Of a stretch of DNA of 47,158 nt, positions 7,675-16,790 are shown one piece after another. The DNA is from Methylomagnum ishizawai (GTDB lineage: Bacteria; Pseudomonadota; Gammaproteobacteria; Methylococcales; Methylomonadaceae). Under the pieces are notes generated by a model. The model was given only the letters and a program-made list of their open reading frames with translations. It had not been told where the DNA came from and ran no database searches. The DNA is taken from positions 1-47,158 of the forward strand of contig CAMAVM010000021.1 of NCBI GenBank assembly GCA_945861705.1, given 5' to 3'. The translations under genes were made by a program, and so were the position numbers. Positions within the stretch are counted from its first letter, which is position 1. The number at the start of each line of letters is the position of its first letter.

Positions 7675-8615
7675 AACAGGAGGCACAAGAGCTACACGAC
7701 AAACTGAAAGCCGAAGGGTGGCGGGTGAAAAACCTAGGAGCTAAACCCCGCCACACTTGGCAAGAAGCGGTAATACGATGGTTAAGTGAGCGTAGCCACA
7801 AGAAAAGTCTGCACACTGACAAAGTGCATTTACGATGGCTAAACACCCGCTTAAATAATAAACACATTGATGAAATTAACAAGTCTTTAATTGATTACAT
7901 CAAACAAGACAAGTTAAAAAGTGGTGCCAGTAATGCCACAGTAAATCGGGTTCTCGCATTAATCAGAGCCATGTTGAGCTGTGCAAAAGATGAATGGGAA
8001 TGGCTTGATGAAGTCCCAACCATCAAATTACTATCCGAGCCAAAAATAAGATTACGGTGGCTAACACATGAAGAAGCAGATCGGTTGCTAAATGAATTGC
8101 CGGAGCACTTAAAAGCAATGGCAGAATTCACCTTGGTAACAGGCTTGCGGGAATCCAATGTTACCGGCTTACAATGGTCACAACTGGATATGAAAAGGCA
8201 CTGTGCATGGATACATGCAGATCAGGCAAAGGCAGAAAAAGCCATTGCCGTTCCTTTGGGGCCTGATGCACTGGAAATTATTAGAGCGCAACTGGGTAAA
8301 CATGGAACGTTTGTTTTTACCTATGAAGGTAAACCCGTTACCCGCGCTAATAACCACGCATGGCGAAAAGCTTTAATTCGTGCTGATATTAAAGAATTTA
8401 GGTGGCACGACTTAAGACACACCTGGGCAAGTTGGCATGTTCAAAACGGCACACCCTTAAACTTTTTAAAAGAACTGGGTGGCTGGGCCGATTTAACCAT
8501 GGTAATGCGTTACGCTCATCTATCTAGCGATCATTTACAAGAATATGCTGGAAACGCAAGTGTAAACAAGAAAGGGAGAGCAGTTGTATTGAAAGAAAAA
8601 ACAACTGCTTCCTAA
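7584..8615 (+). CDS. int: Tyrosine-type site-specific integrase
   Basis: 343 residues. There is an N-terminal arm/core-binding region (about 1-150) and then the catalytic domain with Arg189 in TGLRESNV, a beta-hairpin Lys at about 216-219, His275-x2-Arg278 in HDLRH, Trp301 in the His/Trp position, and the nucleophile Tyr310 in MRYAHLSS. It would integrate the element into the tRNA-Lys gene 70 bp downstream, whose 3' end faces it. A GGAG lies about 11 bases before the ATG. The 5' 91 nt overlap the excisionase-like gene in another reading frame, which suggests coupled expression. Confidence 0.92.
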   Translation: MSIYKRKDTWWIQITTANGERIQRSSGTQVKQEAQELHDKLKAEGWRVKNLGAKPRHTWQEAVIRWLSERSHKKSLHTDKVHLRWLNTRLNNKHIDEINKSLIDYIKQDKLKSGASNATVNRVLALIRAMLSCAKDEWEWLDEVPTIKLLSEPKIRLRWLTHEEADRLLNELPEHLKAMAEFTLVTGLRESNVTGLQWSQLDMKRHCAWIHADQAKAEKAIAVPLGPDALEIIRAQLGKHGTFVFTYEGKPVTRANNHAWRKALIRADIKEFRWHDLRHTWASWHVQNGTPLNFLKELGGWADLTMVMRYAHLSSDHLQEYAGNASVNKKGRAVVLKEKTTAS

Positions 8616-8642
8616 AAACGTGACAAATTTACTACAAGCAAT

Positions 8643-8673
8643 AAAAAAGGCCTAGGTGAAAAACACCTAAGCC
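8643..8673 (-). terminator. tRNA-Lys terminator
   Basis: Read on the minus strand, a GGGCTTAGGTG/CACCTAGGCC hairpin with one mismatch is followed by TTTTTT (complement of 8643-8648). It lies about 12 nt past the tRNA 3' end and may also stop transcripts of the convergent integrase gene. Confidence 0.7.
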
Positions 8674-8684
8674 CTTGATATGTT

Positions 8685-8760
8685 TGGTGGGGCGTCCGAG
8701 GCTCGAACTCGGGACCCATGGATTAAGAGTCCACTGCTCTACCAACTGAGCTAACACCCC
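8685..8760 (-). tRNA. tRNA-Lys(CTT), with encoded CCA
   Basis: A 76-nt cloverleaf. The acceptor stem is GGGGTGT/ACGCCCC with one T-G pair, the D-arm contains AGCTCAGTTGGTAGAGC, the anticodon loop CTCTTAA gives anticodon CTT (reads AAG), and the T-arm contains GGTTCGAG-type sequence as GAGTTCGAGC. CCA is encoded. The 3' end points at the integrase, so this gene is the probable attachment site. No second copy of its 3' end was found to the left within the window. Confidence 0.95.
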
Positions 8761-8779
8761 TGACGAAATTATCAGGGCG

Positions 8780-8808
8780 ATAGTAAAGGATTTTCCACTT
8801 AAAACCAA
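8780..8808 (-). promoter_or_regulatory. tRNA-Lys promoter
   Basis: On the minus strand TTGGTT (8808-8803), exactly 17 bp, then TACTAT (8785-8780), followed by a GC-rich discriminator CGCCCTG typical of growth-rate-regulated stable RNA promoters. The predicted start is a few bases upstream of the tRNA. The rest of the 8761-9101 gap shows no gene. Confidence 0.6.
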
Positions 8809-9101
8809 GCTCAAAGTGAATAAGATAAACTTGGTTGTTATTGCTGTACTTGAAAAGAACGCCTAATGTATTTGAACTTACGATGTAATAGCAACAATAT
8901 CGGCGTTTAACTCGAATATGCTTGGTAATGGCTAATAGGAAACAATTTAGTGGTGGTGAATATTTCCGGTATTTGGTAGTTCAGTCCTGTAAAGTTGAGA
9001 CTAATTACCCGACACCTAAACGATTAATCCGGCTTTAATGCGAATTGGTTCAGAAGTTTTATTTTTCCTAGCCTTGTTAAGTCATACTCCTGGGAGTAAA
9101 C

Positions 9102-9566
9102 ATGTTCCATATTGCTCTCTTTGAGCCTCAAGTCCCGCCCAATACCGGCAACATTATTCGGCTAGTCGCCAACAATGGTTGCTGCTTGCATCTGATCGAG
9201 CCGATGGCTTTCGATTTAGAAGAAAAGAATCTCCGGCGGGCGGGTCTTGACTACCACGATCTTGCCCAGGTTTTTAAATATTCAAGCTATTTGGAATTCG
9301 CTTCGGCCATGCAGGGCAGGAGGCTTTTTGCGTGTACGACCAAAGGCGGTCAAGCCTACGATAAAATAATTTACCAGCCCGATGATGTGTTGCTTTTTGG
9401 CTCTGAAACGTCGGGTTTGCCCACTGAAATATTAAACGGCATAGCTCCTGATCGACGCTTAAGAATCCCGATGATGCCGAATAATAGGAGCATCAATCTA
9501 TCAAATGCTGCCGCCATCATCAGCTACGAGGCTTGGCGTCAACAAGGGTTTTATGGTGGAAAATAA
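9102..9566 (+). CDS. trmL: tRNA (cytidine(34)/uridine(34)-2'-O)-methyltransferase
   Basis: A 154-residue SPOUT methyltransferase that uses S-adenosylmethionine to 2'-O-methylate the wobble base of tRNA-Leu isoacceptors. Diagnostic segments are [14 protein letters not shown] near the N-terminus, LRRAGLDY (about 45-52), [10 protein letters not shown] (motif 2) and the knotted C-terminal segment [18 protein letters not shown]. The length matches the short TrmL/YibK class. GGGAG precedes the start. It is the first core gene to the right of the tRNA-Lys integration site and converges on pgaD, with 18 nt between stops. Confidence 0.95.
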   Translation: MFHIALFEPQVPPNTGNIIRLVANNGCCLHLIEPMAFDLEEKNLRRAGLDYHDLAQVFKYSSYLEFASAMQGRRLFACTTKGGQAYDKIIYQPDDVLLFGSETSGLPTEILNGIAPDRRLRIPMMPNNRSINLSNAAAIISYEAWRQQGFYGGK

Positions 9567-9584
9567 TGGTCAGCGGTTCTTGCC

Positions 9585-10127
9585 TTATCGTTGGGCTTTT
9601 TTAGAAATAAAATCAACCGGATGCAGAGTGCTTGGTTGTAATAAGGTTCTGGATAGTCGTGGTAATTCCTCACAGATCGCCCGATTTTTAGGCTTTAACA
9701 TTTCAATGTGTTGAATGAAGCCATTCGCGTCATCATGGCTGATTACCATACATTGCACTTGCCGCCAGCGGCGTACGTTTTGCACAGTGTGGGTAGCAGA
9801 GTTTGGTGCATTTTCTTGCTGCTTCTGTAACGCCTCGCGTCGATAGCGTTTGCCCACCCATTGCAATAATGACCAAGCGAAAAATGCCGCGATCATGATA
9901 ACGACTGTTGAGGCATGGGCGGTTAAGGTTGCCAACAGTGCGAGGATTGAGTTAGATGCAGCGGAAGTTGCCTGCTCTGGGTGTGAACCTAAGAGCAGGG
10001 TGATCGCAGCAAACAGCGGCAACCAAAGATAAATCCAGAACCCCCAGCCCAGTCCGGTAAGCGTATTCCATAGAAAGCGTTTAAGTAGCGATTGTTGATT
10101 GTATCGATCAAGTATTAAAGTACGCAT
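9585..10127 (-). CDS. pgaD: Poly-beta-1,6-N-acetylglucosamine biosynthesis protein PgaD
   Basis: A 180-residue inner-membrane protein and last gene of the pga operon. It has two hydrophobic helices (WGFWIYLWLPLFAAITLLL and STVVIMIAAFFAWSLLQWV), separated by a short loop, then a cytoplasmic tail. PgaD binds PgaC and together they form the c-di-GMP-responsive glycosyltransferase. The start at 10127 is chosen because GAGGAA lies seven bases upstream; an in-frame ATG at 10175 would overlap pgaC. The sequence is weakly conserved in this family, and identification rests on topology plus the operon position. Confidence 0.85.
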   Translation of the reverse strand: MRTLILDRYNQQSLLKRFLWNTLTGLGWGFWIYLWLPLFAAITLLLGSHPEQATSAASNSILALLATLTAHASTVVIMIAAFFAWSLLQWVGKRYRREALQKQQENAPNSATHTVQNVRRWRQVQCMVISHDDANGFIQHIEMLKPKNRAICEELPRLSRTLLQPSTLHPVDFISKKAQR

Positions 10128-10155
10128 AAATATTCCTCGGTTGAAAGTAGCTTGA

Positions 10156-11466
10156 TTATAAGTGGGTGGTAACACCGCGATCTGGACTTACCCAACGAGC
10201 CCGCATACCACGTTTGCGGAACAAGATTTTCGGTATGGCAACAATGATGGTCAGCATATTCACCAGCCAAAAGCCGAACGGATACCAGATTGTCCAGACG
10301 TAGTAGCGCATGAGTTGGTGGTCGTATTGGCAATCCAGAAGTAAGCTAATCAGCATTTGCAGTAGGCAGGTGGTGCCGATAATCACACCACTATATTCCG
10401 GCAGGAGTGAAGTCAGTGAATCAACTGAAGTTGCTGCGATGGCTGGTGTTGCTGAAGCTATATGATAAATAAAGGTGATTAAATCAAGGCAATAACTGGC
10501 TAACACCACCGTAACAGAACACGCCCAGAGTACGCTCAGGATATGCTCAAAAAACAGCGGCCAAACCGGATAAGTGCGCCAATCACAGAAGATGCCCTTG
10601 TACTTGCTGATGATTTGTAAACCACCCATTGCCCAGCGCAGCCGCTGATCCCAAAGCCCCCTCATCGTTTCCGGCATTAGAATCCATGCCAATGCCCGTG
10701 GCTCAAACCGGATATCCCAGCCGCGTAACTGAAGCTTCCAGGTAATATCCATATCTTCGGTCAGCATGTCCTGACTCCAGTAATCGACATCCCGAAGAGC
10801 ACTACGACGGAAGGCGGTAATCACCCCGGATGCGGTGAAAAGTTGCCGATAAAATACCCGTTGGGCGCGTTTAATCAAACCCACCAGGGAGGAAAACTCA
10901 CCGACTTGAAGTCTACCCAGCAATGTTGAACGGGTGCGGATACGCGGATTACCGGTTACGGCACCGACCTGTGGCCCTGTGAGAAAATGGTGTAGAAACC
11001 AGGGAATGGCATCATGATCGAGGAGCGCATCACCATCTATGCCGATAATATAATCGCTATCTGCCAGATAAGCGGCGGTGTTAAGCGCAATTGACTTACC
11101 CTGATTCTTGGCTTGGTGGATCACCCGTATCCGAGGATCGTTACGCATCATTTCGTCCAAGATAGCACCGGTGTTGTCGGTGCTGCCATCGTTGACTGCG
11201 ATAATCTCATAGTTTAAATAATGCATACCCAGCAAATGACCAATCACTTCCCGTGCATGATCTTCTTCATTGAAGCAAGGGACGACGATGCTAACCTTGG
11301 GGCAAGAAGTTAATTGTGCTAATTTCGGTTGTCGAAACTCGTAACGTAGATAAAACCACAAAGCGCCGATTGTCCATAAATAAGCCATAAAGAGTGGATA
11401 GTAGTAGGTGAAGCCAAGCAATAATTGGACGACATGCAATGCGTTTAGACTTAATTCTTCAATCAT
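10156..11466 (-). CDS. pgaC: Poly-beta-1,6-N-acetylglucosamine synthase (glycosyltransferase family 2)
   Basis: A 436-residue processive GT2 enzyme that polymerises UDP-GlcNAc and passes the chain through the inner membrane. There is an N-terminal hydrophobic segment (LLLGFTYYYPLFMAYLWTIGAL), then VSIVVPCFNEE, NDGSTDNT, GIDGDALL (the DxD-type metal site), the TED motif (MLTEDMD) and QRLRW (QxxRW, acceptor site). Several C-terminal membrane helices follow. Length is close to the known PgaC of about 440. Its ATG overlaps the pgaB stop by 4 nt, so translation is coupled. Confidence 0.95.
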   Translation of the reverse strand: MIEELSLNALHVVQLLLGFTYYYPLFMAYLWTIGALWFYLRYEFRQPKLAQLTSCPKVSIVVPCFNEEDHAREVIGHLLGMHYLNYEIIAVNDGSTDNTGAILDEMMRNDPRIRVIHQAKNQGKSIALNTAAYLADSDYIIGIDGDALLDHDAIPWFLHHFLTGPQVGAVTGNPRIRTRSTLLGRLQVGEFSSLVGLIKRAQRVFYRQLFTASGVITAFRRSALRDVDYWSQDMLTEDMDITWKLQLRGWDIRFEPRALAWILMPETMRGLWDQRLRWAMGGLQIISKYKGIFCDWRTYPVWPLFFEHILSVLWACSVTVVLASYCLDLITFIYHIASATPAIAATSVDSLTSLLPEYSGVIIGTTCLLQMLISLLLDCQYDHQLMRYYVWTIWYPFGFWLVNMLTIIVAIPKILFRKRGMRARWVSPDRGVTTHL

Positions 11467-13334
11467 GGCTTTATTCCTGGATTGGTGTGCAGCGATAAGA
11501 TGGGTTGAATGACAGCAAATGCTGGATGCTCATGAGTAACTTGGTCAGGGTAATAACCGAAATTACGTGCGCCATTTTGCTGTAGTAACCGTAGTTGGGT
11601 AGCAAGATGTTCGCTGGAGTTGCGCTCCGATCCTGCCGTCGTGTGAATTAAAAAAGTGGTACTGTTAAGCGCACCAGGGATTTGCGCTACTTTGTCCGTG
11701 AGAGCTTCCAGCTTATTTTCTGTTTCATCAGAACTGTCCCCAACAAGTGGTATCGAAACCGTGACAAAATCATATTGCTTAAGAAGACTAGCAAAAGCTG
11801 GTGCTACAGCTATGTCGCCTTTGTCAATGAAGGCAGGGACAAGCCGTGCAGTAAACGCATAAGGCTGATGCACTTTGAAGGCAGCAATGAGTTCCTGGGT
11901 AGATGCGGTCAGATCATTGCCTGCTAAGGCGTTTGAATTGTTATCATCACCTAATAGCAAACCACTGATACGCGGTGCATTTTTTGCTGCGTCTTCGTAA
12001 ATTTCCTTAATAACCTGACGACTAGTGGTACGTCCAGAAGGTAACTCAAAGCCATTTACAGGTAGCCAAGCATAAACATAGAAAGTTTCGGTCGGATTTG
12101 CCGCACGAGTGAGTAATTGCCAAGCAACACGATTAAACAGATCGGCTCGCACGGGTAAATGGCGATTAGGGAAAAATGCAGTATCCGCATTGCCATCATG
12201 ATCCAGATCAGCTAAGGCACGTAGATATACCGTATTGATTCGTAGCTGATGAATGCGCTCCATTAGATCGCCGACATTTTTCTCTTGCTTCACCGGATTG
12301 GGATCATAAAGCCTATCGAGATCAATCGCGACTATGCGAGAAAGCGGTTGTTCAATACCATCATAGCTAGCAGGCTGAAGTAAATCCCGTTTGAGATCGC
12401 TAACCTTATCGTGGAAAACCAGCATATTGCGACGTACTCGCGTTAACGGTTGATCTGGCGTATTCGAGCCAGCTTCCAAGGTCATTACGATTGGCATCCC
12501 TTCTGCTTGAGCAGCTTGAACCACCAGCATGTTATAGGCACCGTAAGGCCAGATCATGGCGCGTGGTTTTTTGCCTGTTTCGTGAGCTATTAATTCAGAA
12601 TTTTTGGCAAGATCGGCGCGTAGGCGAGCCACATACTCCGCATCGGTTTCATAATGTTTGGTTTGGGGATTATAAATTCGGGTAATTGCCGAAGAAGGCA
12701 AACTGCCTTGCGGATTACTTATTTCGCCTTTATGCAGGCTGTGCGAATGCGATGCCACCTCAACCAAACCTGAAGCTGCCATTTCCCGCACTTGCGGCCA
12801 GGTAACAAAATTGCTGCGCGGTATCCAGTGGTTGCCGTAAAAAACCTTACCTTCTTTCGATTCTTCCAGCCATTCGCCCACTAAACCGATAACCGCTGGG
12901 TAATTAAATAGCTTTAGCAGCGGGAAAACCCGTGTGTACATGCTGAGATAACCATCATCAAACGTCAGCAATACTGGCTTGGACGGCAACCTAGCACCAC
13001 CGTTACGGGCGGCGAGAATGGCATCCAGACTGACCATGTGATAGCCGTTTTCCCGCAGCCACTCGAATTGTTCTATTAATGTAGAGGTCTCTAATGCCCA
13101 GCGTTCCGGCCAAGTTTGGAAACTATCCCGTAAATTGTCACGGGCATCGTGGTAACACAGCACCCTAAAACTTTGCCCATCATCGGCGTAAGGATCTTCT
13201 GGAAATGCGGTTTTAAGTGCGAAATCCAACGATAGTTTGGCAGGGCAGGGCAGACTAAACACGGAGAGTAGCGCTAACAATACGAAACAGGATGATCGAG
13301 GTGGTTTTATGATTAACATCATTAACTGCTTCAT
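11463..13334 (-). CDS. pgaB: Poly-beta-1,6-N-acetylglucosamine N-deacetylase PgaB
   Basis: 623 residues. The N-terminal part is a carbohydrate-esterase-4 (NodB-like) domain with TFDDGY (Asp126-Asp127) and the metal-binding His pair H196-x4-H201 in SHSHSLHKG. The C-terminal half is the family 153 glycoside-hydrolase-like domain of PgaB (IDLDRLYDPNP about 339-349, VYAWLPV, GDDNN). It partly deacetylates the polymer in the periplasm, which is needed for export. A signal sequence ends about residue 30. The enteric enzyme is a lipoprotein; here Cys30 sits in SLPC, a poor lipobox, so it may be a plain secreted protein. It overlaps pgaA by 4 nt. Confidence 0.95.
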   Translation of the reverse strand: MKQLMMLIIKPPRSSCFVLLALLSVFSLPCPAKLSLDFALKTAFPEDPYADDGQSFRVLCYHDARDNLRDSFQTWPERWALETSTLIEQFEWLRENGYHMVSLDAILAARNGGARLPSKPVLLTFDDGYLSMYTRVFPLLKLFNYPAVIGLVGEWLEESKEGKVFYGNHWIPRSNFVTWPQVREMAASGLVEVASHSHSLHKGEISNPQGSLPSSAITRIYNPQTKHYETDAEYVARLRADLAKNSELIAHETGKKPRAMIWPYGAYNMLVVQAAQAEGMPIVMTLEAGSNTPDQPLTRVRRNMLVFHDKVSDLKRDLLQPASYDGIEQPLSRIVAIDLDRLYDPNPVKQEKNVGDLMERIHQLRINTVYLRALADLDHDGNADTAFFPNRHLPVRADLFNRVAWQLLTRAANPTETFYVYAWLPVNGFELPSGRTTSRQVIKEIYEDAAKNAPRISGLLLGDDNNSNALAGNDLTASTQELIAAFKVHQPYAFTARLVPAFIDKGDIAVAPAFASLLKQYDFVTVSIPLVGDSSDETENKLEALTDKVAQIPGALNSTTFLIHTTAGSERNSSEHLATQLRLLQQNGARNFGYYPDQVTHEHPAFAVIQPILSLHTNPGIKP

Positions 13335-15502
13335 AAGTGCCAGGTCAGATTAAGAAATACTGATGTGGTTTCATTAGTTACCCCATCGTAAGGATGCCTT
13401 TCATACGCAACGCCATAGCTCACGGTACGAATCGGATCAAGATTCCATTCATGTTCGTAGCGCATAACGCTTGTCATCCCTGACGCGAATCCCTGTTGCC
13501 AGTATTCTCCTGCGCCCAACACAAGTCGATTTTTGAAGCTGCGTTGGTAGTCCCGCCATAATGTCCATTCATTGTTGATTTGGGCTTCAACGGAATAATC
13601 ACGACGCGGGTTAAAATACACAGCGTTAGCGAAAGAATTATCAGACGAGAAAACGCCGACTGTAGTATCCAGTTTGTAAATTGGGTCACTCCACCAACGT
13701 TCCTGCCAATTCGCGCCAACTTCAACACGCCGATTACTATCGCTTAACCAGGAGTAACCCACGCTTGCATTCAGGCTGCGAGCTTCGTTATGGATATAAT
13801 TTATGCCTAGCTTTATCGACTTCATAGAAATGCCAACGGCACTGGCTTGCAAAGGAATATTGTTACTGTTGGATTCAAACTCCAGATCAAGCCCCCAGTG
13901 GTCGTTCGGCAACCACGATGTATTCAGGCTGAAACCGTAATTATCCAGTTGAGTCTGATCCTGGTTGATTTCTCCGCTAATACGCCAGGCAGGTGAGCGG
14001 TAATCCGCGCCAATACCCGCACGACGACGAATTCCAGTGGCATCACCGAAATCCGCTTCTGCATTAAAGGTATGGGTAAACACCCGCCATTGCTGATTGA
14101 GCAGCGGAGAATGCAACATCGTATCAACCTGCCAATTCTGATTACCGCGATTACCGCCACCAGTCGGGCTTTTTCCCCAGCCTGAAATCACCGTGAGCAG
14201 CGGCTGGCGATAGGCATCAAATAATTTTTGAAGACGCTGAACTTCACGATTTTCTGGATAATACTGAGTTAATGTACTTAATTGATGTTCAGCGGTTGCG
14301 CCATCATTTAAGGTAATAGCGGCTTCTGCGATACCCGCAGCGGCGGAACTATTGCTCGTATCATCAACGAGAACACTGGCATATTGACGCAGGGCGGCAC
14401 GGGGTTGTTCACGAAGCTGCAAAAGATCACCATACGCAAGCCGCGCACCTGTACTAAAAGGCGCAGTTTCTAGTGTCTTATCTAGCAAAGACTGTCCTTC
14501 CTCGTATTGGTCAGCATTAATCCGTGCATTCACCTGATTGATTCGTGCTTCTTCATAAACCTCATTGTCAATTTCAACGCCGCGCAAACCCTTGTTCAAA
14601 ACGGGTGGAATATCAGCCACGAGTTGGTCGATAAGTTCACGAGCGGCATCAAAGTCATTCGCGTCGATATAAGCATTAAAAAGGTTTAGTTGCCATTCCC
14701 GATTGGGGTAGTCCCGATCATGTTTGCTCAAATTTAATGCCTGCAAGTACAGGTCACGCGCCAGTTTCGGTTGGCGCTGGTATAGATAGGCATCTGCCAC
14801 CGCTACGAGTGCGTAAGCAGGAATGTCAATCTGCCGTTGCTTGAGGTTTTGATACAAGGCAATGGCTTCTTGCGTCCTCGCCCGATCCCGCAAGGCAACT
14901 ATGCGGTCAAATTCGGTGTAACGACCCGATGGGCTATCGCTTTTGTGGTCTCGCGCATGGTAGTTTCGTACCGTATCATTTCGTAGTAGTGCCTTATCCG
15001 TGGTTTGAAATCTTTGCTGCCCAATTCCAGCCTTTTCTTCCACAGCCCCCCATTTGACACTTCTCCCTGCGCTAGCCTGGTGAAAATCCAGCAATTCAGC
15101 CTGAGAAAAAACGTCGGGATGTTGTTCGGCATATTTGACCGCCAAATGCGGCGCACCCATACGTAATGTCGCAAAGGCACGACCACGCAAAGCGACCCTA
15201 TCGTTCGGAATTAGTTGCAAAATCTGATGATACGTCTCAGCCACATCGACAAAATTGTTTTTGCGCTGGTAAAGTTCAGCTCGCACACGAAGTAAGGGCA
15301 ATGATTCCTTTCCATACGGCCAGTGCAGATGCTGATTCAATAACACCTCTGCCTGCTCAAATTGACCGTGTTCAGCTAGACCAAGCACACGTTCCGCGAC
15401 TTGATGGTGTGTTATTGAACTCGCCTTATTCATTTTAACCTTGGCTTTATCTGTCGTTAACGACATAGCGTCAGTGGCAATAAATAGCGTACAGAGAATC
15501 AT
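13331..15502 (-). CDS. pgaA: Poly-beta-1,6-N-acetylglucosamine export porin PgaA
   Basis: The outer-membrane export protein of the operon. The N-terminal 450 or so residues are TPR-like helical repeats (for example EQAEVLLNQHL and ALRGRAFATLRMGAP). The last 300 residues are strand-rich with Trp/Tyr-bounded segments typical of the PgaA barrel and end in LNLTWHL. Predicted signal peptide: MILCTLFIATDAMS. I prefer the ATG at 15502 (723 residues) because AGGGG lies nine bases before it; an in-frame ATG five codons upstream (15517) lacks such a site. It is first in pgaA-B-C-D, all coupled by short overlaps or gaps. Confidence 0.93.
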   Translation of the reverse strand: MILCTLFIATDAMSLTTDKAKVKMNKASSITHHQVAERVLGLAEHGQFEQAEVLLNQHLHWPYGKESLPLLRVRAELYQRKNNFVDVAETYHQILQLIPNDRVALRGRAFATLRMGAPHLAVKYAEQHPDVFSQAELLDFHQASAGRSVKWGAVEEKAGIGQQRFQTTDKALLRNDTVRNYHARDHKSDSPSGRYTEFDRIVALRDRARTQEAIALYQNLKQRQIDIPAYALVAVADAYLYQRQPKLARDLYLQALNLSKHDRDYPNREWQLNLFNAYIDANDFDAARELIDQLVADIPPVLNKGLRGVEIDNEVYEEARINQVNARINADQYEEGQSLLDKTLETAPFSTGARLAYGDLLQLREQPRAALRQYASVLVDDTSNSSAAAGIAEAAITLNDGATAEHQLSTLTQYYPENREVQRLQKLFDAYRQPLLTVISGWGKSPTGGGNRGNQNWQVDTMLHSPLLNQQWRVFTHTFNAEADFGDATGIRRRAGIGADYRSPAWRISGEINQDQTQLDNYGFSLNTSWLPNDHWGLDLEFESNSNNIPLQASAVGISMKSIKLGINYIHNEARSLNASVGYSWLSDSNRRVEVGANWQERWWSDPIYKLDTTVGVFSSDNSFANAVYFNPRRDYSVEAQINNEWTLWRDYQRSFKNRLVLGAGEYWQQGFASGMTSVMRYEHEWNLDPIRTVSYGVAYERHPYDGVTNETTSVFLNLTWHL

Positions 15503-15517
15503 CAAATATCCCCTCAT

Positions 15518-15887
15518 AAAGCCAAATGTAATGAGCTTGCCAAAGATTTTTTCTTAAGTTTTGAATACATAAGATATAGTCTTATCCGTTTGCGAGGTTA
15601 TTGGTTTTTGTGTTGCTACCTGATACTGGTTTCTGCTTCTTCACCGAACCCCTCAGGTATGAATTCGGACATGCAGTTAAGCTGGTTTGAACGTATATCC
15701 CAAAATAACAGGGAAAGGTTCATTCTGGACTGTGCATAATTACCATTAAGCTGTCTTTATGGTAAAGTGTAAACATCAAAGCTAGTTGATTTATATGATT
15801 AGTTTCTATTAAACGAAGCCGGATATTATTTCCAATTAATTTCAATAGTACAATGACACTACTGTTGAAAAAACAACGGACATCCTT
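15518..15887. other. Divergent pgaA-mepA intergenic region
   Basis: This stretch of 370 bases separates the pga operon from mepA and must hold both promoters. I see a possible TACAAT -10 for mepA at about 15849 and a small GTTG-A6-CAAC inverted repeat at 15864-15877. I see no gene and no recognisable operator. Confidence 0.4.
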
Positions 15888-16724
15888 ATGAAAGTAACAA
15901 TTTTTTTAATTTTACTGTGTTTTTTTTCTACCATCGAAGCCCAAACTGATGCCCGTGCTTGGACAAAGGTCGAGAAACCAACGACAGCCAGAATCGCCCA
16001 AAGTATCGGTAAATACACATCGGGTTGCTTAAGAGGGGCGGCCACATTACCCCAGAATGGCAACGGCTACCAAGTGATGCGATTGTCCAGGACACGTTAT
16101 TACGGTCATCCTGATCTCGTTCAGTTTATTCAAAAAATGGGGCAGACTGCACAAAATCAACATTTAGGAACCTTGCTTATTGGCGATATGGGGCAAGCAC
16201 GAGGTGGGCCAACTCTGACGGGACATCGTAGTCATCAGACAGGTCTTGATGTCGATATCTGGTATCTGCTCGCCAAAGAAGCCGAAAAAAGGGAACTCAG
16301 TTTTAACGAGCGCGAGTCTTGGGGAGCGCCTTCGGTTTTGACTGTCAGTGCAAATGCTGTCAATCCTGTCCAATGGTCGTCAGCCAACGAACAAATTCTT
16401 GAGGCGGCTGCACGGTTGCCCGAAGTTGACCGCATTTTTGTTAACGCACGCATTAAACAAACACTGTGCGAACGTAAAACAGCCCACGACTGGCTACAAA
16501 AAATCCGTCCTTGGTTTGCCCATGCTGATCACTTTCACGTCAGGCTAAAATGTCCTGCCGGAGATATTCACTGTGAAAAACAAGAACCTGTTCCTGCGGG
16601 TGATGGCTGCGGTGCTGATCTTGCTTGGTGGTTTTCGGTTGAGGCTCAAATGCCATCCAAAAAGCTCCCCGCAAAAAAGATACTGCTACCCGCAGCTTGT
16701 GATGCGGTACTGAATGAGGAGTAA
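15888..16724 (+). CDS. mepA: Penicillin-insensitive murein endopeptidase MepA
   Basis: A 278-residue periplasmic LAS-type zinc metallopeptidase that cuts D-Ala-meso-diaminopimelate cross-links in peptidoglycan. The signal peptide ends near residue 18 (STIEA). The conserved GHRSHQTGLDVDIW begins at residue 112 and supplies His113 and an Asp; the second metal/catalytic motif HADHFHVRLKCP starts at 212. Several Cys (GC, LC, CP, HC, GC) could form the disulfides known in this family. Length is near the E. coli enzyme (274). It is a single gene, divergent from pgaA and convergent with pnp. Confidence 0.95.
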   Translation: MKVTIFLILLCFFSTIEAQTDARAWTKVEKPTTARIAQSIGKYTSGCLRGAATLPQNGNGYQVMRLSRTRYYGHPDLVQFIQKMGQTAQNQHLGTLLIGDMGQARGGPTLTGHRSHQTGLDVDIWYLLAKEAEKRELSFNERESWGAPSVLTVSANAVNPVQWSSANEQILEAAARLPEVDRIFVNARIKQTLCERKTAHDWLQKIRPWFAHADHFHVRLKCPAGDIHCEKQEPVPAGDGCGADLAWWFSVEAQMPSKKLPAKKILLPAACDAVLNEE

Positions 16725-16733
16725 ATAAGCAAT

Positions 16734-16759
16734 AAAAAGGGGTCGTTAGACCCCTTTTT
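16734..16759. terminator. Bidirectional terminator between mepA and pnp
   Basis: AAAAAGGGGTC (16734-16744), loop GTTA, GACCCCTTTTT (16749-16759): a perfect 11-bp stem that carries a T-run for both strands. It serves the convergent mepA and pnp genes. Confidence 0.9.
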
Positions 16760-16790
16760 GCTGTAGCTTATTAGAATCGAGAAGATAAAA

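Noticed and set aside
1-8600. Second copy of the tRNA-Lys 3' end as the far attachment site
   Set aside because: No stretch matching the tRNA 3' end was seen on either strand left of the integrase, so the other end is probably outside the window.
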